Shown one piece after another: positions 9,959 to 18,151 of a stretch of 64,000 nucleotides of DNA. The position numbers were made by a program, and so were the translations under genes. The notes under the pieces are model-generated. The model worked only from the letters and a program-made list of their open reading frames with translations, was not told the origin of the DNA and made no database searches. The stretch covers positions 90,056 to 154,055 of the forward strand of contig NZ_JAIMBY010000008.1 of the NCBI RefSeq assembly GCF_026191915.1, given 5' to 3'. Within the stretch, counting starts at the first letter, position 1; each line of letters begins with the position of its first letter. The stretch comes from Acidiphilium sp. PA. GTDB lineage: Bacteria > Pseudomonadota > Alphaproteobacteria > Acetobacterales > Acetobacteraceae.

Positions 9959-10396
9959 GTGAGCAAGACACGAATAAAAAACGAACATCCAAAAAAAATC
10001 CGGACGAAATATCTCTGCGCCCCGTGGCCTATTCCATTCTTTTTTTGGATTATCCCTGTTTTTCGTTGCGATGAACTATACAACAAATTTGCCGTATTTC
10101 GAACACTTTCGGGCGTCTCCGCTGTTTCTTATTTCCGTGACAATTTTTTTGGGTGGATCAAACTGTTATTTGCTTTAACCAGAGTTAATATCGCCCCTCT
10201 CGTAGCCACTCAACTGTTGGCATTAAGCGCCAATTTTGTTCTAAGATTATTATTTTTAGGCAATCCAAAATTCTTTGGGTTTACGTCTAATATATTTTAC
10301 TACTTATCATTTGTCAGCTCCATCCTAAGTATTGGATTACTGACGATTTTCGGCGTTAAGATATGGATATCTAATCGAAACCTTCGTGTCCATTAG
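9959..10396 (+). pseudogene. Small membrane protein, copy 1, with two compensating homopolymer frameshifts
   Basis: Paralogue of the next gene. The GTG at 9959 has AAGGA eight bases upstream; an ATG at 9929 is the other option. The C-terminal half aligns clearly with copy 2: both have WIK-LF, PLVATQ-L-L--NF-L--LF and a final hydrophobic helix. The middle does not match in the main frame. One base over, the segment about 10020-10145 reads FVAMNYTTNLPYFEHFRASP, matching MTLNYTVSIPYFENMRASP of copy 2. The frame is lost at the A8 run near 9990-9997 and regained at the T7 run near 10143-10149, where copy 2 has T8. With an A7 and a T8 the gene would code for about 145 residues and four membrane segments. 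The DNA is strikingly AT-rich. No family recognised. Confidence 0.6.
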
Positions 10397-10515
10397 TTTG
10401 TTTCTTTTGGGCCGGCGAACTATGGGGAGACGGGTGCCATCATTTGTTAAGCTCGTTTAGTCCTATCAGCATGGTTAATGACGAGTGCGCGCCATATTTG
10501 CAATCGAGACTGTGC

Positions 10516-10941
10516 ATGACAAGAGAAAATGTGAAAAAAAATATAGGTAAGACGTCTTCTCGGATTGTGGGCTGCTCAATTTGGTTTATTGGGTTGGCGC
10601 TTCTATTCATGACCTTAAATTACACTGTAAGCATACCTTACTTTGAAAATATGAGAGCATCACCGGTATTTTTGTTATTCGCCGCATTTTTTTTCTGGTG
10701 GATCAAACAATTGTTTTTATTAACTCCAACCGGATTTTTTCCGCTTGTTGCTACGCAGATACTTACTTTGATAATTAATTTCGGTTTGAAAATACTATTT
10801 TCCGATAACGCGCGAGTGCTTGGATATAGTTCCAAAGCATTATTCTATCTCACTGAATGTAGTTCGGGAATAAGTATAGCATTGATTTTTATATTCACAT
10901 TTAGGGTTTGGTTTACGATAAATGGCGACCGTTCTGTTTAA
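10516..10941 (+). CDS. Small membrane protein, copy 2
   Basis: About 141 residues from ATG 10516 (MTRENVKKNIGK), which matches the start of copy 1 best; in-frame ATGs at 10471 and 10444 would lengthen it. Four hydrophobic segments are visible: SIWFIGLALLFMTL, PVFLLFAAFFFWWIKQLFLL, FPLVATQILTLIINFGLKIL and ISIALIFIFTFRVWF. It is intact, unlike its tandem paralogue. The base composition is far lower in GC than the surrounding genes, which points to recent transfer. It lies 150 nt upstream of vgrG in the same direction. Small membrane proteins in such positions are often immunity proteins against T6SS or contact-dependent toxins, but I see no motif that proves it. Confidence 0.65.
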   Translation: MTRENVKKNIGKTSSRIVGCSIWFIGLALLFMTLNYTVSIPYFENMRASPVFLLFAAFFFWWIKQLFLLTPTGFFPLVATQILTLIINFGLKILFSDNARVLGYSSKALFYLTECSSGISIALIFIFTFRVWFTINGDRSV

Positions 10942-11091
10942 TTATTAAAGTTCCGATTTATTGTAAAATATTTTGATATAGAAATTTCTATTTCAAGAAA
11001 ATCGAAGGCCAGGAGTGAGCCAGGCCGTTTGGAGATCGACCCAGGGTTGCGGTAGATTAACGGGAGGGCAGGTAGCGAGACACATCGTATC

Positions 11092-12933
11092 ATGGATATG
11101 TTAACCGATCTTCTTAATATTCAGACACCGCTTGAGCCTGGCGCCTTCAAGTTAGTGCGCCTTGGCGGCAGGGCCGCTTTGAGCCGATGTTTCGACTATA
11201 CGCTGACGCTTCGGACTGGTCTGGCGATGATCGATGTTGATCGGCTTCTGTACCAGCCGGTTACCGTTACGGTTGCACAAGGAGGCCCGCATCTTTGTTA
11301 TCTGAACGGCATCGTGATTAGCATCACCCAGATGCCATCGACGTCAGTCGGCTCCGGTCTGTTGGGTTCCCAAGCTTATTGGGATTACACGCTTGTTATC
11401 GTCCCCAAACTCCAATTCCTCGATCAAACCCGTGACTGCCGCTTTTTCGAGAACAAATCATCCCTCGATATCGCCCAGCAAATCCTCCCCGAATTCGGCG
11501 TCACCGACGTCGAATACCGCATCAACGGCAACCCGCCCAGCCGACCCTACACGGTCATGTTCAACGAAACCTATCTCGGCTTTCTCAACCGCATCCTCGC
11601 CGAGGATGGGCTGTTCTATTTTTTCGAGCACAGCGACGGCAAGCACACGCTGGTGATCGGCAATTCCAACGCCGCCTTCAAAACCCTGCCGGCCTCGCCT
11701 CTCATGTTCTCCGCGCTCAGCGGTATCGAGGCCAGCGTTCACACCTGGCACCGTGCCGATGCGACGACGCTCGGCACCTCCAAGATGGGCGATTACAACC
11801 CCAACACCGCCTCAACCACCATCAACGGCGACGAGCCGACGATTTTGACCGCGCCCGGCGTTGCCAACCGCACCCACTACCATTGGCCGGGTTGGGCGCC
11901 CGACCCCGACACCGCCAAGACGATCGCCAAGCGGCACATGCAGGCGCACGAAGCGCGTGCCCAGGTCTATGAGGGCAGCGCCACCATCCCCGATCTTTAC
12001 GTCGGCGGCCAGATCACCCTCACCGGCGATCCCACCACCGACGGCGGCGCCAGTGATTACGTGCTGATTTCCGTCGCATTGGCAATCAGCGATCAGGGCG
12101 GAGCGATGACCGACGCGCGCGATCCCGGCATCACGCTCTCGCTCACCGCCATCCCCGCCAAAACCCCCTGGCAGCCTATCCCGCTGCCAAAGCCCGCCAT
12201 GGCTGGTTTCTATTCCGCAACCGTGATCGGCCCGCAAGGCGAGGAGATCTACACCGACGATCTCGGCCGCATCAAAGTGCAGTTCCCCTGGGATCACCGC
12301 AACGAGACCACATCCTCAGGCAGTTTCTGGCTCCGCGTGGTGCAGCCCTGGTCGGGCGGCGGCTGGGGCGCGCAGTTCATCCCGCGCATCGGCCAGGAGG
12401 TCGCGGTGACGTTTCTGGAAGGCGATATCGATCGCCCGGTCGCGGTCGGCGCACTTTATAATTCGACCAACACGCCGATTTTCCCGGCCAGCGACAAGAA
12501 CAAGAGCGGATTCCGCTCCCGCTCGACCAAGGGCGGCGGCGCGGCGGATTACAATGAAATTTCGTTCGACGACACCAAGGGTTCGGAAATCCTGCTGTTC
12601 CACGCCCAGAAGGATCATGTCATCGAGGTCGAGAACGACCAGACCATGACGGTCGATGCCAACCGCACCGTCACGGTTAAGAATAACGAAGCGATCACCG
12701 TCCAGGGAACCCAGACGGTCAAGGTGACCAAGGCCGTCCTCTATGAATCCGATACGTCGATCACCTTGAAAGTGGGTGACAGCACGATCGTGATGGATCA
12801 CACCAGCATCACGCTGAAATCGCTGATGATCAAGATCGAAGCCGAATCGTTGCTCCAGACCGATGGCAAGATCGCCCAACACAAGGCAGGGACGCTGATG
12901 ATCCACAATGCGCCCATCATCAAGGTGAATTGA
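11092..12933 (+). CDS. tssI: T6SS spike protein VgrG (TssI)
   Basis: 613 residues, the trimeric spike that caps the Hcp tube and carries effectors. The N-terminal gp27-like part begins with FKLVRLGGRAALSRCFDYTL; the phage-like hub (SSLDIAQQILPEFGV, YNETYLGFLNRILAEDGLFY region near residue 165) follows. The gp5 OB-fold appears as YTDDLGRIKVQFPWDHR near 385 and GSFWLRVVQPWSGGGWGAQF near 410, then the DRPVAVGALYN turn. The C-terminus is a run of short beta-repeats (HVIEVENDQTMTVDANRTVT) ending INAPIIK-like, with no extra effector domain. The length is that of an unadorned VgrG. It is first in the (+) operon that runs to pppA. No PAAR-tip gene is seen nearby. Confidence 0.95.
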   Translation: MDMLTDLLNIQTPLEPGAFKLVRLGGRAALSRCFDYTLTLRTGLAMIDVDRLLYQPVTVTVAQGGPHLCYLNGIVISITQMPSTSVGSGLLGSQAYWDYTLVIVPKLQFLDQTRDCRFFENKSSLDIAQQILPEFGVTDVEYRINGNPPSRPYTVMFNETYLGFLNRILAEDGLFYFFEHSDGKHTLVIGNSNAAFKTLPASPLMFSALSGIEASVHTWHRADATTLGTSKMGDYNPNTASTTINGDEPTILTAPGVANRTHYHWPGWAPDPDTAKTIAKRHMQAHEARAQVYEGSATIPDLYVGGQITLTGDPTTDGGASDYVLISVALAISDQGGAMTDARDPGITLSLTAIPAKTPWQPIPLPKPAMAGFYSATVIGPQGEEIYTDDLGRIKVQFPWDHRNETTSSGSFWLRVVQPWSGGGWGAQFIPRIGQEVAVTFLEGDIDRPVAVGALYNSTNTPIFPASDKNKSGFRSRSTKGGGAADYNEISFDDTKGSEILLFHAQKDHVIEVENDQTMTVDANRTVTVKNNEAITVQGTQTVKVTKAVLYESDTSITLKVGDSTIVMDHTSITLKSLMIKIEAESLLQTDGKIAQHKAGTLMIHNAPIIKVN

Positions 12934-12936
12934 GCG

Positions 12937-13533
12937 ATGGACGCCGCATCGATGGACAAGCTCCGCGACGCCGACCGGCACGCAATCGTCACCCACGCAA
13001 CACTCGGGCCCGAGGCCCGCAGCGCGATCGCCGATTGCATCACGGTGCCGCATCTGATCGCCACGCTCATCGGCCACGGCTTCCTCGTCGAGGCCGCGCG
13101 CTGCTTCGCTCATGCCTTGCCCCGGCGCGAGGCCGTCTGGTGGGCATGCATGTGCGCCCAGTCCAATGCGCCCGCCGATCTCGCCGAAGCCGACCGCCGC
13201 GCCCGGGAAGCTGCCGAAACCTGGGTCCGCACCCAGACCGAGGCATCCCGCTACGCCGCCATGGCGCTGGCCGAACAGGTCGGTTTCCAAACGCCGGAAG
13301 CCTGGGCCGCCGTCGGCGCCTTCTGGTCCGGCCCGAGCATCGCCCCCGAAGCCATGCCGCCCAATCCGCCAGCCCCGCACCTCACCGGCGTCGCCGTCGC
13401 GGGCGCGGTCATTCTTGCCTCGGTGCGCGGCGACCCCGCGCTGCGGCTGATGCGCCTTGAACGCTATCTCGGCGCCGCGCGCGATATCGCGCAGGGTGGT
13501 GCGGGCCGCATCGCGCGCGAGGATGCGTCGTGA
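12937..13533 (+). CDS. DUF6931-like T6SS-associated protein
   Basis: 198 residues starting MDAASMDKLRDADRHAIVT, four bases after the vgrG stop, and overlapping tagH by four. It is mostly alpha-helical and Ala-rich, with two conserved-looking helical parts (FLVEAARCFAHALPRREAVWW and RYAAMALAEQVGFQTPEAWAAVG) followed by a Pro-rich turn and a hydrophobic PHLTGVAVAGAVILASV helix. I recall uncharacterised DUF6931 proteins next to FHA and VgrG genes in T6SS loci and think this is one, but the family call is from memory. The tight coupling on both sides argues for a role in spike loading or effector delivery rather than a free-standing enzyme. Confidence 0.6.
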   Translation: MDAASMDKLRDADRHAIVTHATLGPEARSAIADCITVPHLIATLIGHGFLVEAARCFAHALPRREAVWWACMCAQSNAPADLAEADRRAREAAETWVRTQTEASRYAAMALAEQVGFQTPEAWAAVGAFWSGPSIAPEAMPPNPPAPHLTGVAVAGAVILASVRGDPALRLMRLERYLGAARDIAQGGAGRIAREDAS

Positions 13534-14819
13534 CCCTCATCCTCAGCATCCTGCGCTGCCCTGATGCCGCGCCGCCCGAAACACGAAGGCTGGAGGGCGG
13601 CGAGTTCCGCATCGGCCGGGGCTCCGATAACGATTGGGTGCTGGCCGACCCCGAGCGCGTCCTGTCCAAGCGCCATTGCGTCATCGCGTGGCGCGGCGGG
13701 GCCTGGCAGATCGCCGATACCAGCACCAACGGCACCTACATCAACCACGATGCCGCCCCGCTCGGCAGCGGCGGCGTGCACACGCTGGCCGATGGCGATC
13801 GGATCCGGTTCGGTGCCTATGAAATCGAAGCGCGGCTCCAATCCGCCGCAGCCTTCGCACCACCGCCCCCGCGGCGCAACGATTACGGTGACCCGTTCGG
13901 CGATGATCCATTCGCAACCCCGAGCGCGGCCGTGGCTTCACCCGAACCGGAAAGCTGGTTCGGCGGCGGCAATTCCATCGCGCTGCCAGGCGATTTCGAT
14001 CCGCTCGCCCCCGATGAGCAGCTGTTCGGCCGGCCGGTCGCCGACCATTCGGCCGCGCATCAGGATGCATTCCGGCCGCCGCCGCTGGCGCCGAAACTCC
14101 TGCCGGATGATTGGGATCTGTCGATCACCCCGCCGGCACCCGAAGCCGTCAATCCCCAACCCGCGCCACCGCCGCCGCTACCACCGGCCCCGCCGTCACC
14201 GGCACAACCCGCGGCGCCACTCATCGCTTCCGATCAGTCCGATCTGTTCGCCACTTTTCTCGCCGCCGCCGGCATGGATGATGCACCGGTCAACGGTGAT
14301 CCGGCCGTCATGATGCGCCGGCTGGGCGCTGCCTTCCGCGCGATGGTCGTGGGTCTGCGCCAGAGCATGATCGCGCGCGCCGCGATCAAAGGCGAATTCC
14401 GGATCGAACAGACCATGATCCGCGCCAAGGGCAACAACCCGCTGAAATTCTCCGCCGATGATGACGATGCGATGGCCGCCCTGCTCGGCATGGGACGCCG
14501 TACCGATATGGCGGCCGATGCCGCGGTGAGCGACGCGCTGCGCGACATCCGCCTGCACGAAATCGCGGTGATGGGGGCGATGCAAGCCGCCGTGCGCGCC
14601 CTGCTCGACCGGTTCGATCCCACCCTGCTGCGCGCCGAGGGCGAGCAGGGCCGCGCCGTGATCCCCGCCCAGCGCAAGGCACGCGCGTTCGACGCATTCG
14701 TGGCGCTGCACGGCGAAATCGCCCGAGCCCTGACCGATGATTTCGACAGCGTGTTCGGCAAGGCCTTCGCGCGCGCCTACGAAACCGCCCTGGCCGAAGC
14801 GGAGGCGCGCGAATTATGA
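13530..14819 (+). CDS. tagH: T6SS-associated FHA-domain protein TagH (Fha/ImpI)
   Basis: 429 residues from a GTG that overlaps the preceding stop. The N-terminal FHA domain (about residues 1-95) shows the phosphothreonine-binding set: GRGSDNDWVL, LSKRHCVI and STNGTYIN. A long Pro-rich linker (about 105-240) leads to a C-terminal helical domain, the TagH/VasC type, with LFATFLAAAGMDDAPVNGDP and FRAMVVGLRQSMIARAAIKG. In other bacteria this protein is the phospho-target of the PpkA kinase and switches on T6SS assembly. A PppA phosphatase is encoded at the end of this same operon but no kinase is present in the window. The next gene, tssJ, begins inside its stop codon (ATGA). Confidence 0.9.
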   Translation: MTLILSILRCPDAAPPETRRLEGGEFRIGRGSDNDWVLADPERVLSKRHCVIAWRGGAWQIADTSTNGTYINHDAAPLGSGGVHTLADGDRIRFGAYEIEARLQSAAAFAPPPPRRNDYGDPFGDDPFATPSAAVASPEPESWFGGGNSIALPGDFDPLAPDEQLFGRPVADHSAAHQDAFRPPPLAPKLLPDDWDLSITPPAPEAVNPQPAPPPPLPPAPPSPAQPAAPLIASDQSDLFATFLAAAGMDDAPVNGDPAVMMRRLGAAFRAMVVGLRQSMIARAAIKGEFRIEQTMIRAKGNNPLKFSADDDDAMAALLGMGRRTDMAADAAVSDALRDIRLHEIAVMGAMQAAVRALLDRFDPTLLRAEGEQGRAVIPAQRKARAFDAFVALHGEIARALTDDFDSVFGKAFARAYETALAEAEAREL

Positions 14820-15283
14820 AACGACTGATCCTCGCCCTGCCGCTCCTGCTCGCCGCCTGCGGCGGCGCGCCGCCACCGCCACGACCGACGACGCTCGCGC
14901 TCACCATCACCGGCGGTGCCGCCCAGAACGCCGATGCCGCGGGCACCGCCGAGCCGGTGGTCGTGCGCATCTACCCGCTGGCCGCATCCGGCACGTTCAA
15001 CGCGGCCGATCCCTATACGCTGATGAGCCACGCCCGCGCCGTGCTCGGCGCCGATCTGGCCGGCCCGTCCGACCAGGTCATCGTGCCGCCCGGTGCGACG
15101 GTGCATCTCGATCGCCGCCTGCCGGATGCGGCGCAGGCGCTCGGCATCGCCGTGCTGTTCCGCGCGATCGATCAGGCGCACTGGCGGTTGCTCGCCCCGC
15201 TGACGCCGCATAAAGCGAACGATCTGGTCTTGCGGTTGAACGGCGTGACCGCCAAACTGGTGCCTAACATCAAAAAAGGCTGA
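14816..15283 (+). CDS. tssJ: T6SS outer-membrane lipoprotein TssJ
   Basis: 155 residues, the lipoprotein of the TssJLM trans-envelope complex. It opens with MKRLILALPLLLAACGG, a lipoprotein signal with the lipobox LAAC, so Cys16 or its near neighbour would be lipidated. The body is a small beta-sandwich with the family features VVVRIYPLAASGTFNAADPY and VPPGATVHLDRRLPDAAQALG. It is encoded between tagH (ATGA overlap) and tssK (6 nt gap), the usual TssJ-TssK-TssL order. Confidence 0.93.
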   Translation: MKRLILALPLLLAACGGAPPPPRPTTLALTITGGAAQNADAAGTAEPVVVRIYPLAASGTFNAADPYTLMSHARAVLGADLAGPSDQVIVPPGATVHLDRRLPDAAQALGIAVLFRAIDQAHWRLLAPLTPHKANDLVLRLNGVTAKLVPNIKKG

Positions 15284-15289
15284 TCGGCG

Positions 15290-16621
15290 ATGAGTTGGAC
15301 CAACCGGGTCGTCTGGCAGGAGGGGATGTTTCTCCGCTCGCAACATTTCCAGCAGCAGGATCGCTGGCTGGATGCGATGCTGCGTGGCCGGATCGCGTCG
15401 CTGGTGCCCTACCCCTGGGGCATCACCCACGCCACGATCAACCGCGATCTGCTCGGCACCGGCCGGTTCGCGTTAGCCGAAGCGGCCGGCGTGTTTGAGG
15501 ATGGCACGCCCTTCGCCCTGCCGGGCGAAGCCGATCACCCCGCCCCGTTCGATGTGCCGGACGGCACCCGCAACGTGCTGGTGCATCTGGCCCTGCCGAT
15601 CCGCCAGCCCGGTGCGGCCGAAATCGCCGCAGCGGATGGCAGTTCGGAAGGGCGCTACAGCGCCGCGCGGTTCGAGGCGTACGACACCCATTCCGCCTCA
15701 CCTGAACTGGCCGAGGTGCTGATCGGCCGGCTGCGGCTGCGCTACATGCTCGATACCGAGGACCGCGCCGGTTTCCTCTGCCTGCCGATGGCCCGGATCA
15801 TCGAGGTATCGGCCGACAAACGGGTCACGCTCGACGAGCGCTGGTGCCCGCCCGCGCTCGCCTGCCACGCCGCCGCCCCGCTCGCCGGCCTGATCACCGA
15901 GTTTTCCGGCATGATCCACCAGCGCGGCGAGGCGCTCGCCGCGCGGCTGAATGCGCCGGGAACCCGCGGCGTGGCCGAGGTGCAGGATTTCATGCTGCTC
16001 CAGGCCATCAACCGCTGGCAGGCGTTGTTGCAGCATTGGGCGGATGCCGCGGTGATCCACCCGGAAACACTCTACGCCGCCTTTGTCGAAATGGCGGCCG
16101 AATTCGCCACCTTCATCGAGGGCACACGCCGTCCCAGCACCTACCCCGGCTACCGCCACGAAGATCTGCAACGCAGCTTCGCGCCGGTCGTGGCTGATCT
16201 GCGCCGCTCGCTGTCCGCGGTGATCGAACAGAACGCCGTCGCGATTCCCCTCCAGGAGCGCCGGCATGGCGTCCACGTCGGCCCGATCAACGATCGCTCG
16301 ATCCTGCGGGCCTCGAATTTCGTCCTCACCGTCCAGGCGGATGTGCCGGGCGAAACCCTGCGGCGGCTGTTCCCCGCCCAGGTGAAAATCGGCGCGGTCG
16401 AACAGATCCGGGAGTTGGTCAACGTCGCTCTGCCGGGCATTTCGGTGCGGCCCCTGCCGGTCGCGCCGCGCCAGATCCCGTTCTACGCCGGCGCGACCTA
16501 TTTCGAGCTCGATCGCGGCAGCCCGCATTGGCAGCAGATGCAGAATTCGGGCGCCTTCGCCCTGCATGTCTCGGGCGAGTTTCCCGGCATGAAACTCGAA
16601 CTCTGGGCAATCCGGGGATGA
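15290..16621 (+). CDS. tssK: T6SS baseplate protein TssK
   Basis: 443 residues, the usual family length. TssK links the baseplate to the membrane complex. The typical start (VVWQEGMFLRSQHFQQQDRW) is present, as are the middle helical part (DFMLLQAINRWQALLQHW, then HPETLYAAFVEMAAEFATF) and the C-terminal receptor-binding domain (LELDRGSPHW-type: YFELDRGSPHWQQMQNSGAF, HVSGEFPGMKLELWAIRG). It starts six bases after tssJ and its stop overlaps the tssL start (ATGA). Confidence 0.96.
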   Translation: MSWTNRVVWQEGMFLRSQHFQQQDRWLDAMLRGRIASLVPYPWGITHATINRDLLGTGRFALAEAAGVFEDGTPFALPGEADHPAPFDVPDGTRNVLVHLALPIRQPGAAEIAAADGSSEGRYSAARFEAYDTHSASPELAEVLIGRLRLRYMLDTEDRAGFLCLPMARIIEVSADKRVTLDERWCPPALACHAAAPLAGLITEFSGMIHQRGEALAARLNAPGTRGVAEVQDFMLLQAINRWQALLQHWADAAVIHPETLYAAFVEMAAEFATFIEGTRRPSTYPGYRHEDLQRSFAPVVADLRRSLSAVIEQNAVAIPLQERRHGVHVGPINDRSILRASNFVLTVQADVPGETLRRLFPAQVKIGAVEQIRELVNVALPGISVRPLPVAPRQIPFYAGATYFELDRGSPHWQQMQNSGAFALHVSGEFPGMKLELWAIRG

Positions 16622-17970
16622 GCGACAATCCGTTTTCCGAACCTGACGACAGCGACCGCACGATCATTCGCCCATCGCCCGGTGGTAGGCGCCCGCCGCC
16701 GCCACCCCCGCCGCCGCCGAACGGCGGTGGTTCCGAGCCGTTCGCACCGCCCCCGGCGGGCGATGGTGCCGAGACGCTCAATTTCGGCGCGACACCGCTG
16801 CTCGCCGCCGCCGCCCCCTTGCTGCAATTGCTCGCCAGGCTGCGCAACACGCTGCAGCCGCCCGATTCCGGCGATCTGCGCGAGCGCGCGGCGCGCGCCC
16901 TGCGGGATTTCGAAATCGCCGGGCGCCAGGCGCAAATCCCGGTCGATCAACTTCGCCCGGCGCATTACGCGCTCTGCGCCAGCCTTGACGACGTGGTGCT
17001 CGCCACCCCCTGGGGCAGCCAGGGTGCCTGGGCGCAGCGCTCGCTGGTGTCGACCTTTCATCAGGAGGTCCGCTCCGGTGAGCGGTTCTTCGACATATTG
17101 AAGCAGATCCGCGAAAGCCCCGGCCAGTTCCTCGCGGTGCTCGAACTGATGTATGTCTGCCTCTCGCTCGGCTACATGGGCCGCTACCGGCTCAGCCCGC
17201 GCGGACCGGCCGAAATCGATCGGCTGCGCGAGGATATCTACGCAACCATCCGCCGCGCCTGCCCGCCGGGCGATCCGGCGCTGTCGCCGCATTGGCAGGG
17301 TATCGCCGCGGCGTATCGCCCCCGGCGCGCGTCCGTGCCGGTGTGGGTGGCGGGTGCTGCGGCGCTCGGTGTGCTGGCGCTGGTCTATGCAAGCCTCGAT
17401 TACACGCTCGCCGGCGCGTCCGGCGCCTTATACAACAGGGCCGTCGCCGCCAATCCGTCGCATATGCCAAGCCTGGTCCGCGCCGGCCCCGCCGCGCCGC
17501 CACCGCCGCCGGTGGCACCATCCCCCACCGTGCTCGACCGGTTGCGCGGCTTTCTCTCGCCTGAAATCGCCAAGGGCGAGGTCAGCGTGCTGGGCAGCGT
17601 GAATGCGCCGATCGTGCGGATCAACAACACCGGCCTGTTTGATTCCGGCAGCGCCACGGTGCAGTCGCAGGCCCTGCCGTTGCTGGCTAAAATCGGCCAG
17701 GCGCTGGCGCGCGAGCGCGGCCAGGTCCAGGTGATCGGCTATACCGACAGCCAGCCGATCCACACGCTGCAATTCCCGAACAACCTCGTGCTCTCGCAGG
17801 ACCGCGCCCGCGCGGCGGCCGCCGTGCTCGACCGTTCGATCGGCGATCAGAGCCGCATCACCGCCGAGGGCCGTGGCGCCGCCTCGCCGATCGCGAGCAA
17901 CGCGACGGCTGCGGGACGCGCGCTTAATCGGCGGATCGAGATCGTGCTGATCCGGGGTAACGCGCCATGA
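16618..17970 (+). CDS. tssL: T6SS inner-membrane protein TssL with OmpA-like domain
   Basis: 450 residues from the ATG overlapping the tssK stop; the frame extends upstream but the overlapping start fits the operon. An N-terminal Pro-rich cytoplasmic tail (about 20-45) leads to the DotU/IcmH domain (LLAAAAPLLQLLARLRNTLQ, FHQEVRSGERFFDILKQI, ELMYVCLSLGYMGRYRL), one transmembrane helix (VWVAGAAALGVLALVYASL near 245) and a C-terminal OmpA-type peptidoglycan-binding domain (GYTDSQPI near 380, LSQDRARAAAAVLDR, NRRIEIVL). This extended form anchors the membrane complex to the cell wall without a separate TagL. It is followed by 181 nt holding an inverted hairpin repeat before tssM. Confidence 0.95.
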   Translation: MSDNPFSEPDDSDRTIIRPSPGGRRPPPPPPPPPNGGGSEPFAPPPAGDGAETLNFGATPLLAAAAPLLQLLARLRNTLQPPDSGDLRERAARALRDFEIAGRQAQIPVDQLRPAHYALCASLDDVVLATPWGSQGAWAQRSLVSTFHQEVRSGERFFDILKQIRESPGQFLAVLELMYVCLSLGYMGRYRLSPRGPAEIDRLREDIYATIRRACPPGDPALSPHWQGIAAAYRPRRASVPVWVAGAAALGVLALVYASLDYTLAGASGALYNRAVAANPSHMPSLVRAGPAAPPPPPVAPSPTVLDRLRGFLSPEIAKGEVSVLGSVNAPIVRINNTGLFDSGSATVQSQALPLLAKIGQALARERGQVQVIGYTDSQPIHTLQFPNNLVLSQDRARAAAAVLDRSIGDQSRITAEGRGAASPIASNATAAGRALNRRIEIVLIRGNAP

Positions 17971-17996
17971 GCGCAGTTTTAACAGCAAAGCGAGCA

Positions 17997-18114
17997 CTGC
18001 TTTTTTTGAAAAAAAAGCAGCAAAAAAACTTTTGGTCGATTAAGCCCGTGCCAGCAAAACCACCCATGCCCCCAACCACCAAAAGTTTTTTGCTGCTTTT
18101 TTACAAAAAAGCAG
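17997..18114. repeat. Inverted pair of T-tract/A-tract hairpin repeats between tssL and tssM
   Basis: The left copy (17997-18035) is CTGC, T7, G, A8, GCAG, then C, A7, CTTTTGG. The right copy (18079-18114) is its near-perfect reverse complement. Each copy is a hairpin on its own, and the pair could also form one 36-38 bp stem with a 43 nt loop. A third copy with the same plan lies at 63671-63708, and all three adjoin an A/G-purine run such as GGAAGGGAAGG. Because it separates tssL from tssM inside an operon whose other genes overlap, it may act as a partial terminator or RNA-stability element. It may equally be a selfish short repeat. Confidence 0.85.
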
Positions 18115-18151
18115 TCTTGTCCTTCCCTTCCTTTCTCGCACCGGCCCCCCG

